Positions 43,145 to 50,247 of a stretch of DNA of 64,000 nucleotides are shown piece by piece. The notes under the pieces were generated by a model, which worked only from the letters and a program-made list of their open reading frames with translations, was not told where the DNA came from and did no database searches. Made by a program: the position numbers and the translations under genes. Position 1 is the stretch's first letter, and every line of letters begins with the position of its first letter. This stretch comes from an uncultured Tateyamaria sp. (GTDB lineage: Bacteria > Pseudomonadota > Alphaproteobacteria > Rhodobacterales > Rhodobacteraceae): positions 186,001 to 250,000 of the forward strand of contig NZ_CANNDS010000003.1 of assembly GCF_947503415.1 (NCBI RefSeq), written 5' to 3'.

Positions 43145-43741
43145 GTGGCGAAATTGTTTTCAAAAACAGGTCATAAGCTTCTAGCAACGGCGGCTGCCAC
43201 CGCTGTGGCTTTGACATCGATGATGGTGTCGGACGTGTCCGCGCAGGCCTTCGGGCAGACGCGGTCGCAGGAAGGACGCGATCAGGGCCAGTATATTCCG
43301 ACCATCTGGGTGGACCCCGATGGGTGCGAACACTGGGTGATGGATGACGGGGCAGAGGGCTACATGACCCCGCACACCAACCGCAAAGGCATCCCGGTGT
43401 GCCGCCGTGGCAACCTGTGTGGCGTGATGCAATCCGATCAGTTCTTTGCAACCGACAGCTTCCGCATTCACAAGGCAGGCCGCGAGCGTCTGGCGAAGTT
43501 CTTCCAGGATTCGTCCGCCCAGGCGTTCATCATCACCGGTCACACGGACAGCCGGGCCAGCGATGCCTACAACCTGCGCCTGTCGTTGAACCGGGCCAAC
43601 TCGGTGGCTGCGGTTGCCCAACAGTCCGGTGCGCGGATCGCAGATGTTCGGGGCTACGGTGAACGCTTGCCCGCGCAGCCGAACAACACCGCAAAAGGCA
43701 TGGCTGCCAACCGCCGTGTCGAAATCATCTGCATTCAGTGA
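43145..43741 (+). CDS. OmpA-family outer-membrane/peptidoglycan-binding protein
   Basis: 198 residues. Signal peptide (AKLFSKTGHKLLATAAATAVAL...VSAQA), then IWVDPDGCEHWVMDDGAEGYM, two Cys-bearing segments (IPVCRRGNLC) and a C-terminal OmpA domain (ITGHTDSRASDAYNLRLS; GYGERLPAQPNNTAKGMAANRRVEI) that binds peptidoglycan. The GTG at 43145 has AGGGACAGG upstream; a TTG at 43115 is in frame but would add residues before the signal peptide. The WVDPDGCEHW block recurs in the lipoprotein encoded 10 bases downstream, so the two probably act together at the cell envelope. Confidence 0.87.
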   Translation: MAKLFSKTGHKLLATAAATAVALTSMMVSDVSAQAFGQTRSQEGRDQGQYIPTIWVDPDGCEHWVMDDGAEGYMTPHTNRKGIPVCRRGNLCGVMQSDQFFATDSFRIHKAGRERLAKFFQDSSAQAFIITGHTDSRASDAYNLRLSLNRANSVAAVAQQSGARIADVRGYGERLPAQPNNTAKGMAANRRVEIICIQ

Positions 43742-43751
43742 GGGACGCAAA

Positions 43752-44066
43752 ATGACCAAGTTAAAATTCGTCCCGCTGCTTGTTGCCGGTTTCGCGCTTG
43801 CCGCGTGTGCCGACGGCTTCGGTGACGGGCTGCCCGCAGACAAGACAATTGACCGCGGCACCGACGCCAAGGACCTGAGCCAGTTGCAGGCCGGTATCTG
43901 GGTGGATCCCAATGGCTGTGATCACTGGATCATTGATGACGGCGTTGAAGGATACCTGTCCGCGCGTCTTGACCGCTACGGCAAACCGGTATGCTCCGGC
44001 GTCGCGGAACCCACGCGAACGGTCGGTGACTTCAAAGGTGGCTCGCGCATCAACGACCCGAATTGA
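43752..44066 (+). CDS. Lipoprotein sharing a WVDPxGCxHW module with its neighbour
   Basis: 104 residues. Lipobox LAAC at residues 16-19 after a hydrophobic start (MTKLKFVPLLVAGFA). The mature part contains IWVDPNGCDHWIIDDGVEGYLSARLDRYGKPVC, almost the same module as in the OmpA-family protein just before it. There is no OmpA domain. Likely an outer-membrane-anchored partner. The short distance to the previous gene and a good terminator at 44089 define a two-gene unit. Function of the module is unknown to me. Confidence 0.8.
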   Translation: MTKLKFVPLLVAGFALAACADGFGDGLPADKTIDRGTDAKDLSQLQAGIWVDPNGCDHWIIDDGVEGYLSARLDRYGKPVCSGVAEPTRTVGDFKGGSRINDPN

Positions 44067-44088
44067 TCGTGATCGAAACACATTCACG

Positions 44089-44124
44089 AGGCCGGGGCGC
44101 GACACACGCTCCGGCCTTTTTTGT
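44089..44124 (+). terminator. Intrinsic terminator
   Basis: AGGCCGGGGCG (44089-44099) pairs with CGCTCCGGCCT (44107-44117) with one mismatch, followed by TTTTTTG. Ends the OmpA/lipoprotein unit before phoH. Confidence 0.85.
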
Positions 44125-44213
44125 TTCAATTGCATGAAAACCGTCCCAAGCCCGTTGCACCCCCGAACTGAACTTGCCACGCTGGCTGAAACAAAGACTC
44201 AAAGGAGCAGCAT

Positions 44214-45206
44214 TTGACTCTAGACCAACCGTCCCAGGAGATGGTCCTGGAATTCCCCGACAACCGTCTGCTGATCGACTTGTGTGGTCCATATGACAGC
44301 CATCTGACGGCCATCGAATCCGCCCTTGAGGTGCAGATCGTGCGACGGGGAAACGTGTTGGCGATTCTGGGCGATGATGCTGCGCAAAAGCGGGCAGGGG
44401 ACGTGCTGAACGCGCTCTACCTGCGGCTCGAGACCGGCAAGGATGTGGAGCCGGCGGACGTGGACCGCGAATTGCGCATGGGCCAATCCGAAGAAGGGAC
44501 AGGCTCCCGGCAGGGTGACCAGCTCGAAATGTCAGTGGGCAGCCGGATCGAGATCAAGACCCGCAAGAAACTGGTCGAGCCGCGCACGGATGCGCAAAAG
44601 GCCTATGTGCAGTCGCTCTTTGACAACGAAATGGCATTTGGCATCGGTCCGGCCGGTACGGGCAAGACCTACCTCGCCGTCGCTGTCGGGGTGTCGATGT
44701 TCATTTCCGGTCACGTGGACCGGATCATCCTGTGCCGTCCTGCGGTCGAGGCGGGCGAGCGGTTGGGCTTCCTGCCCGGCACGCAGGAGGAAAAAGTCGA
44801 CCCCTACATGCAGCCGCTATATGATGCGCTGAACGATTTTCTGCCGGGCAAGCAACTGGCCAAGCTGAAAGAGGAAAAGACAATCGAGATCGCGCCGCTT
44901 GCCTTCATGCGCGGCCGCACGCTCAGCCGTGCCTTTGTTGTCCTGGACGAAGCCCAGAACGCCACGACCATGCAGATGAAGATGTTCCTGACCCGTCTGG
45001 GTGAGGGATCGCGCATGGTCATCACCGGCGACCGCACCCAGATCGACCTGCCGCGCGGCGTATCGTCCGGCCTGTGGGACGCGGAACGCCTGCTGAAATC
45101 CATCCCCAACATCAGCTTCAACTACTTCACGTCCAAGGACGTGGTGCGTCATCCGCTTGTGGCGGCCATCATCGAAGCCTATGAGGCTGATCCAGAAGCA
45201 ACCTGA
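44214..45206 (+). CDS. phoH: PhoH-family ATPase
   Basis: 330 residues. Walker A GPAGTGKTYLAVA, GERLGFLPGTQEEK, Walker B VVLDEAQNAT and the C-terminal ITGDRTQIDLPRG, all PhoH hallmarks. PhoH-like proteins are ATPases tied to RNA metabolism and usually lie beside ybeY, as here. The start is TTG at 44214 with AAGGAG seven bases upstream, and no better ATG is available. The gene opens a phoH-ybeY-corC-lnt order conserved in alphaproteobacteria; a repeat copy separates it from ybeY. Confidence 0.93.
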   Translation: MTLDQPSQEMVLEFPDNRLLIDLCGPYDSHLTAIESALEVQIVRRGNVLAILGDDAAQKRAGDVLNALYLRLETGKDVEPADVDRELRMGQSEEGTGSRQGDQLEMSVGSRIEIKTRKKLVEPRTDAQKAYVQSLFDNEMAFGIGPAGTGKTYLAVAVGVSMFISGHVDRIILCRPAVEAGERLGFLPGTQEEKVDPYMQPLYDALNDFLPGKQLAKLKEEKTIEIAPLAFMRGRTLSRAFVVLDEAQNATTMQMKMFLTRLGEGSRMVITGDRTQIDLPRGVSSGLWDAERLLKSIPNISFNYFTSKDVVRHPLVAAIIEAYEADPEAT

Positions 45207-45214
45207 TCCACCTT

Positions 45215-45262
45215 CATCTTGCCAGATAAACTTCGGGGGTCCGGGGGCTGGCCCCCGGTCCG
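45215..45262. repeat. Intergenic GC-rich repeat, copy 3
   Basis: CATCTTGCCAGATAAACTTC head, GGGGGT, then hairpin CCGGGGGC / GCCCCCGG with a 2-base loop (45241-45258). Close match to copy 2 at 25426. It fills the phoH-ybeY gap. Confidence 0.72.
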
Positions 45263-45266
45263 ACAT

Positions 45267-45761
45267 ATGCCACACGATATCGACATCCTGATCGAAGACA
45301 CCCGCTGGCACGGCGCGGGGTTCGAAAGGCTGGCCAACACCGCCATCGCTGCAACCCTGTCTGCGCAAGGCATTGAACAGGCCGAACTGTCGATCCTCGC
45401 GTGTGACGACGCGCGCATCACAGTGCTCAACGCCGACTTCCGGGACAAACCCACGGCAACCAACGTGCTCAGCTGGCCGGATAAAGACCTGTCGCCGAAG
45501 CAGGAAGGCGATGCGCCCGCGACCCCCACACCTGATCCGGACGGGGCCGTGAGCCTTGGTGACATCGCCATCGCCTATGACACCTGTGCGCGCGAAGCCG
45601 CCGAACAAGACAAGCCGTTGGCCCATCACGTGACCCATTTGCTGGTTCACGGAACGTTACATTTATTGGGCTATGACCACATAAGTGTCACAGACGCCAC
45701 GCGGATGGAGGCGTTGGAGGTCGAGATACTTGGCAAACTGGGTATCCCTGACCCATATTAG
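45267..45761 (+). CDS. ybeY: Endoribonuclease YbeY
   Basis: 164 residues. The zinc motif [15 protein letters not shown] (His-x3-His-x5-His) closes the protein as in all YbeY. N-terminal [10 protein letters not shown] and the middle [18 protein letters not shown] are also typical. It takes part in 16S rRNA 3'-end maturation and ribosome quality control. The ATG at 45267 is chosen; the frame is open from 45219 but that part is the repeat copy. Second in phoH-ybeY-corC-lnt. Confidence 0.94.
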   Translation: MPHDIDILIEDTRWHGAGFERLANTAIAATLSAQGIEQAELSILACDDARITVLNADFRDKPTATNVLSWPDKDLSPKQEGDAPATPTPDPDGAVSLGDIAIAYDTCAREAAEQDKPLAHHVTHLLVHGTLHLLGYDHISVTDATRMEALEVEILGKLGIPDPY

Positions 45762-45806
45762 GACGCATTGGGGCCAAGACCCCGCATGAGACTTGGACAG
45801 GAGCCA

Positions 45807-46694
45807 ATGGGCGACACCGACGGATCGTCTGACGCGGCGCAACGCGCGCAGTCAGACACTGACATGACCGAACCTTCGCAAAGTGGTGGATTCCTGTCGC
45901 GCGTTATCGGCGCGCTCAGCCCCCCCGGCAACGACAGCCAGCCCACCGAGGCACCCAGCCCCCGGCCACAATCGCATGGCATGATCAATCTGCGCCGCCT
46001 GCGGGTGGAGGATGTGGCTGTGCCCAAGGCTGATATCACCGCCGTGCCCGACACCGTGTCGCTGGACGAATTGGTGCAGGTGTTCAAGGACAGCGGCTAC
46101 ACCCGCCTGCCGGTGTTCGAAGGCACGCTCGATACACCCGTGGGCTTTGCCCACCTCAAGGACGTCGCGCTGCAACATGGCTTTAACGGCGGTGGCGCGG
46201 ATTTCGACCTGCGCGCGCGCCTGCGTCCGCTTCTGTTCGTGCCACCGTCGATGACCATCGGCGTGCTGCTCACAAAGATGCAGACGGAACGGCGGCATAT
46301 GGCGCTTGTCATCGACGAATATGGCGGCGTGGACGGTCTTGTCACAATCGAGGACCTGATCGAACAGGTCGTGGGCGAGATTGAGGACGAACACGACGTG
46401 GACGAGGGGATACTCTTCACCCGTGAAAAATCAGGCTGCTATCTGGCTCTGGCCAAGACCCCGCTGAAAGAGTTCGAGGAAGAGATTGGCATTTCCCTCA
46501 CCACCCACGATGACGTGGACGAGGAAGAGATCGACACGCTGGGCGGCCTCATCTTCATGCTGGCGGGTCGCGTGCCTGCGCGCGGCGAAGTGGTCCTGCA
46601 TCCCGACGGACCGCAATTCGAAGTGATCGACGCAGATCCGCGCCGCATAAAACGGATGCGCGTGCGTCTGAAAGGGCCGGAGCCCGCCGAATGA
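45807..46694 (+). CDS. CorC/HlyC-family protein with CBS domains
   Basis: 295 residues. A variable, Ser/Pro-rich N-terminus is followed by two CBS domains (MINLRRLRVEDVAVPKADITAVP; LVQVFKDSGYTRLPVFEG; MALVIDEYGGVDGLVTIEDLIEQVVGEIEDEHD) and a CorC_HlyC C-terminal domain (GGLIFMLAGRVPARGEVV). No membrane helices. Proteins of this class are linked to magnesium or cobalt efflux. The ATG at 45807 has AGGAG only three bases away; an ATG at 45786 is the alternative. Overlaps lnt by ATGA. Confidence 0.9.
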   Translation: MGDTDGSSDAAQRAQSDTDMTEPSQSGGFLSRVIGALSPPGNDSQPTEAPSPRPQSHGMINLRRLRVEDVAVPKADITAVPDTVSLDELVQVFKDSGYTRLPVFEGTLDTPVGFAHLKDVALQHGFNGGGADFDLRARLRPLLFVPPSMTIGVLLTKMQTERRHMALVIDEYGGVDGLVTIEDLIEQVVGEIEDEHDVDEGILFTREKSGCYLALAKTPLKEFEEEIGISLTTHDDVDEEEIDTLGGLIFMLAGRVPARGEVVLHPDGPQFEVIDADPRRIKRMRVRLKGPEPAE

Positions 46695-48205
46695 AGATAT
46701 CCCGCGCCGATGTATCGGCATGGCCGGTCTGGGCGCAGGGACTTCTGGGGCTTGCTGGCGGTGCGTTCGGGGCCGCGGCGCATGCACCGCTGTCAATCGC
46801 AGTCGCCATCCTTGTGCCCATCGGCGTCATGTTCAGCCTGCTGAAGGCGGCACGCAGCACCGGGCATGCCGTCCTTCTGGGGCTGTCGGTCGGCGTCGGC
46901 TATTTCGGCCTGACGCTCAGCTGGATCACCCAACCCTTTCAGATCGATGCCGCCACGACCGGCTGGATGGCGCCCTTTGCCCTTGGATTGCTGGCACTTG
47001 GGCTGGGTCTGTTCTGGGGTGCCGCACTTGCGTTCGCAAAATGGTGTGGCGGGCGGGCCTTTGTTCTGGTGTTCAGCTTGGCCGGGGTCGAGATGCTGCG
47101 CGCCTATCTGCTGACTGGATTTCCGTGGGCCAGCGCGCCTCAAGCGCTGGTGGACGGCCTTGCCGGACAGGCACTTGCGCTGGCAGGGCCGCACGGTGTG
47201 ATGCTGGCCATGCTTGCGGTCATGGCCGGTGTGCATGCGCTCAACCACCGTGCCTTCGAAACCGTCCTCGTCTGCCTGATCGCCATTCCACTTCTTCTAC
47301 CGCCGTTGGCCGAACGCAGCGCACTTACCGACCACACCATCCGCTTGGTGCAGCCCAACGCGCCGCAGGATGAAAAATGGGACCCTGCGCGCATCCCGGT
47401 CTTCGTCAACCGCCAGATCGACTATACGGCGGCAGGCGAGGTGCCCGATCTGGTCGTCTGGCCCGAAACCGCCTTGCCATACCTGCTGGAAAACGCCCAA
47501 CCGGTCTTTGACGTGATTGCCGACGCTGCCCGCGGTGCACCCGTGGTGTTGGGAATTCAGCGGCGGGATGATGCAGGTTACTACAACAGCCTTGTGACAC
47601 TGGATGCGGCCGGGCAGGTCACCCAGACGTATGACAAGCATCATCTTGTCCCCTTTGGCGAATACATGCCCTTGCCGGGGCTGTTTCGCAGCCTTGGTAT
47701 CCGGGCGCTGGCAGAACGCGCGGACAGTGGATACGCGCGTGGACCCGGCCCGCAAGTGCTGGACATGGGCGCGCTTGGGACCGCATTGCCGCTGATCTGT
47801 TACGAGGCTGTCTTTGCCCATGATGTCGGTGCCGCGCCCACGCGCCCGACCTTCCTGATGCATATCACCAATGACGCATGGTTCGGTATGCGCTCAGGCC
47901 CGCAGCAACACCTGGCGCAGGCGCAGATGCGGGCCATCGAACAGGGACTGCCGCTGATCCGCGCGGCCAACACGGGTGTGTCAGCCATCATTGATGCCAA
48001 CGGACGCATCACCGAGGCGCTCTGGCTCAATGAGCCGGGATATGTCGATGCGGCGCTGCCTGTTGCCGGGCCTCCGACGCTCTACAGTCGCACGGGCGAT
48101 CTGCCTTGGGTCCTGCTTATTCTGGCCGGATTGATTGCGGCGGTGTTGCATCACGCCCATCTGCGGCGTGCGGGGGCCATTGACGCGCCCGGCCCCGGCG
48201 CGTAA
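46691..48205 (+). CDS. lnt: Apolipoprotein N-acyltransferase
   Basis: 504 residues. About six N-terminal membrane helices (residues 10-215), then a periplasmic nitrilase-like domain with the triad Glu in VVWPETALPY, Lys in YDKHHLVPFGEY and Cys in LPLICYEAVF, and a last helix near 475-492. It transfers the third acyl chain to lipoproteins at the outer face of the inner membrane. ATG overlaps the corC stop. metK follows after a riboswitch; transcription may run through from lnt. Confidence 0.94.
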   Translation: MKISRADVSAWPVWAQGLLGLAGGAFGAAAHAPLSIAVAILVPIGVMFSLLKAARSTGHAVLLGLSVGVGYFGLTLSWITQPFQIDAATTGWMAPFALGLLALGLGLFWGAALAFAKWCGGRAFVLVFSLAGVEMLRAYLLTGFPWASAPQALVDGLAGQALALAGPHGVMLAMLAVMAGVHALNHRAFETVLVCLIAIPLLLPPLAERSALTDHTIRLVQPNAPQDEKWDPARIPVFVNRQIDYTAAGEVPDLVVWPETALPYLLENAQPVFDVIADAARGAPVVLGIQRRDDAGYYNSLVTLDAAGQVTQTYDKHHLVPFGEYMPLPGLFRSLGIRALAERADSGYARGPGPQVLDMGALGTALPLICYEAVFAHDVGAAPTRPTFLMHITNDAWFGMRSGPQQHLAQAQMRAIEQGLPLIRAANTGVSAIIDANGRITEALWLNEPGYVDAALPVAGPPTLYSRTGDLPWVLLILAGLIAAVLHHAHLRRAGAIDAPGPGA

Positions 48206-48217
48206 GCCGCTGCAGAC

Positions 48218-48267
48218 CCGTCACAACGGCTTCCTGACGTGACGCGGAACACTTTTTTAATGGAGCA
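48218..48267 (+). ncRNA. SAM/SAH riboswitch in front of metK
   Basis: Stem GTCAC (48220-48224) / GTGAC (48239-48243) encloses AACGGCTTCCTGAC, and a downstream AATGGAGCA (48259-48267) holds the metK ribosome-binding site GGAG. The order GTCACAACGGCTTCCTG-CGTGAC...TGGAGCA matches the SAM/SAH riboswitch known upstream of metK in Rhodobacterales. The GGCTTCC loop can pair with GGAGC to form the pseudoknot, hiding the Shine-Dalgarno when SAM or SAH is bound. Regulation is therefore translational. The loop-to-SD spacer here (GCGGAACACTTTTTT) is longer than in the short crystallised version. Confidence 0.9.
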
Positions 48268-48270
48268 CTT

Positions 48271-49452
48271 ATGTCCCGTCAGAATTATACCTTCACCTCG
48301 GAATCCGTGTCCGAGGGCCACCCCGATAAAGTCTGCGACCGCATTTCCGATGCCGTCCTGGACGCTTTTCTAGCCGAAGAACCCGAAGCACGCGTCGCTT
48401 GCGAGACGTTTGCAACCACCAACCGCGTCGTTATTGGCGGAGAGGTGGGCCTGAGCGATCAGGACAAGCTGCACGATTACATGGGCAAGATCGACGAGAT
48501 CGCCCGCGCCTGCATCAAGGATATCGGCTACGAGCAGGACAAGTTTCACCACGCGACCTGCAAGGTAACGAACCTGCTGCACGAGCAATCTGCGCATATC
48601 GCCCAAGGCGTCGATGCTGCGGCTGACAAGGATGAAGGCGCCGGTGATCAGGGCATCATGTTTGGCTTTGCCACGAATGAGACGCCCGAGTTGATGCCGG
48701 CCCCCATCCACTACGCCCACGCCATGCTGCGCCGTCTGGCCGAAGTGCGCAAGGACGGCACCGAGCCCGCCCTTGGCCCCGATGCCAAATCGCAGCTTTC
48801 GGTGATCTACAAAGACGGCAAGCCCGTGGGTGTCAGCTCTCTCGTGCTGTCCACGCAGCACCTTGATGAAAGCCTCAGCAGCGCCGACATCCGGGCCATC
48901 GTGACCCCCTATATCGAAGAAGTCCTGCCAGACGGCTGGCTGACCGCTGACACCGAATGGCACGTGAACCCCACCGGCAAGTTCGTGATCGGCGGCCCCG
49001 ACGGGGACGCAGGTCTCACGGGCCGTAAGATCATCGTGGACACCTATGGTGGCGCGGCGCCACATGGCGGCGGCGCGTTCTCGGGCAAGGACCCGACCAA
49101 GGTGGACCGCTCAGCGGCGTATGCTGCGCGCTATCTGGCCAAGAACGTCGTGGCGGCAGGTTTGGCCGACAAGTGCACGATCCAGCTCAGCTATGCGATC
49201 GGGGTGTCCAAGCCTCTGTCGATCTACTGCGACACGTTTGGCAGCGGTCAGGTCGATGATGCGGCAATCGAAGCAGCCGTGGCCCAGGCCATGGACCTGA
49301 CGCCGCGCGGCATTCGTGAACATCTGTCGCTGAACAAGCCGATCTACCAACGCACAGCCGCATATGGCCACTTCGGTCGAGCCCCCGAAGCGGATGGCGG
49401 CTTTAGCTGGGAACGCACCGATTTGGCGGACGCTCTCAAGGCCGCGGTCTGA
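48271..49452 (+). CDS. metK: S-adenosylmethionine synthase
   Basis: 393 residues. [22 protein letters not shown] start, [10 protein letters not shown], the phosphate loop [19 protein letters not shown], and a [21 protein letters not shown] segment are all diagnostic. It makes SAM from methionine and ATP. Controlled by the SAM/SAH riboswitch that covers its Shine-Dalgarno, and ended by a hairpin at 49462. The product feeds, among others, the SAM methyltransferase of the catabolic operon. Confidence 0.97.
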   Translation: MSRQNYTFTSESVSEGHPDKVCDRISDAVLDAFLAEEPEARVACETFATTNRVVIGGEVGLSDQDKLHDYMGKIDEIARACIKDIGYEQDKFHHATCKVTNLLHEQSAHIAQGVDAAADKDEGAGDQGIMFGFATNETPELMPAPIHYAHAMLRRLAEVRKDGTEPALGPDAKSQLSVIYKDGKPVGVSSLVLSTQHLDESLSSADIRAIVTPYIEEVLPDGWLTADTEWHVNPTGKFVIGGPDGDAGLTGRKIIVDTYGGAAPHGGGAFSGKDPTKVDRSAAYAARYLAKNVVAAGLADKCTIQLSYAIGVSKPLSIYCDTFGSGQVDDAAIEAAVAQAMDLTPRGIREHLSLNKPIYQRTAAYGHFGRAPEADGGFSWERTDLADALKAAV

Positions 49453-49461
49453 GGAAATACG

Positions 49462-49486
49462 GACGCGGTTCCGGCCGCGTCTGTTT
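49462..49486 (+). terminator. metK terminator
   Basis: GACGCGG (49462-49468) / CCGCGTC (49475-49481), 6-base loop, followed by TGTTTC, ten bases past the metK stop. Confidence 0.7.
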
Positions 49487-49568
49487 CAACCGATCACCAA
49501 AGGGTGCTTGGTATTTGAGCCATGGCTGGCCTAGCTTTTCCCTGTCATCAGAGAGAAAGGCACCGGCC

Positions 49569-50168
49569 ATGGTACTCATTCGCACCGCATTGATGGTTAC
49601 TGTTCTGGCCTTCGCAGCCATGTATGGCGCGGCGCATGCCCAGACAACGCCCGACAACGGATCGGACGCCGAGGTCCTGCCGGATGCGGAGGCCTTGCCC
49701 GACGCCCCGCTCGAGCCCCCCATGACCCTGCTGCGCATGGCCGAGATCATCCGCGCCATCGACCCGGAGGCCGTGGCCGCTGGCAGCGCCATCCAGTTCA
49801 CGCTGGACGATGTGCCGATCGTGGTCATCGCCGACCCACGCGCCGACCGTATGCGGGCCATGGTGCCGATCCGGTCCGCCGAAGGGCTCAGCCCCGAAGA
49901 ACTCATGCGGCTGATGCAGGCCAATTTCGACACCGCGCTCGATGCCCGCTATGCGGTGGCGCAGGGGCGGCTTTGGGGCGTCTACATCCACCCCCTCAGC
50001 CCGCTGGAAAAAGACCAGCTGCTGTCGGCCTTCATCCAGACCATCAACGTGGCCCGCACCTATGGCCAGACCTATTCCGGTGGGGCAACGGTTTTTGGCG
50101 GCGGCGACAGCAATGGCATCTACGAAGAGTTGCTGAAGGAACTGCAGGAATTGGGCGAAGAGATCTGA
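49569..50168 (+). CDS. Hypothetical secreted protein
   Basis: 199 residues. Signal peptide (MVLIRTALMVTVLAFAAMYGAAHA) followed by an acidic linker with repeated 'LPDAEALPDAP' and a compact domain: MTLLRMAEIIRAIDPEAVAAGSAIQFTLDDVPIVVIADPRADRMRAMVPI, then LMRLMQANFDTALDARYAVAQGRLWGVYIHPLSPLEKD. The pattern of one helix, strands and LSPEELMRLMQ is reminiscent of type III secretion chaperone-like or YbjN-like folds, but I cannot assign a family. Gene stands alone between metK and the cyclase. GAAAGG lies 9 bases before the ATG. Confidence 0.75.
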   Translation: MVLIRTALMVTVLAFAAMYGAAHAQTTPDNGSDAEVLPDAEALPDAPLEPPMTLLRMAEIIRAIDPEAVAAGSAIQFTLDDVPIVVIADPRADRMRAMVPIRSAEGLSPEELMRLMQANFDTALDARYAVAQGRLWGVYIHPLSPLEKDQLLSAFIQTINVARTYGQTYSGGATVFGGGDSNGIYEELLKELQELGEEI

Positions 50169-50247
50169 GCCAACGGTCAGGCGTTGGCAAGTACGGACGG
50201 CTTGGATAGGCTGATACGGGCAAGTATTTCAAACAAGGCCATTTCGC

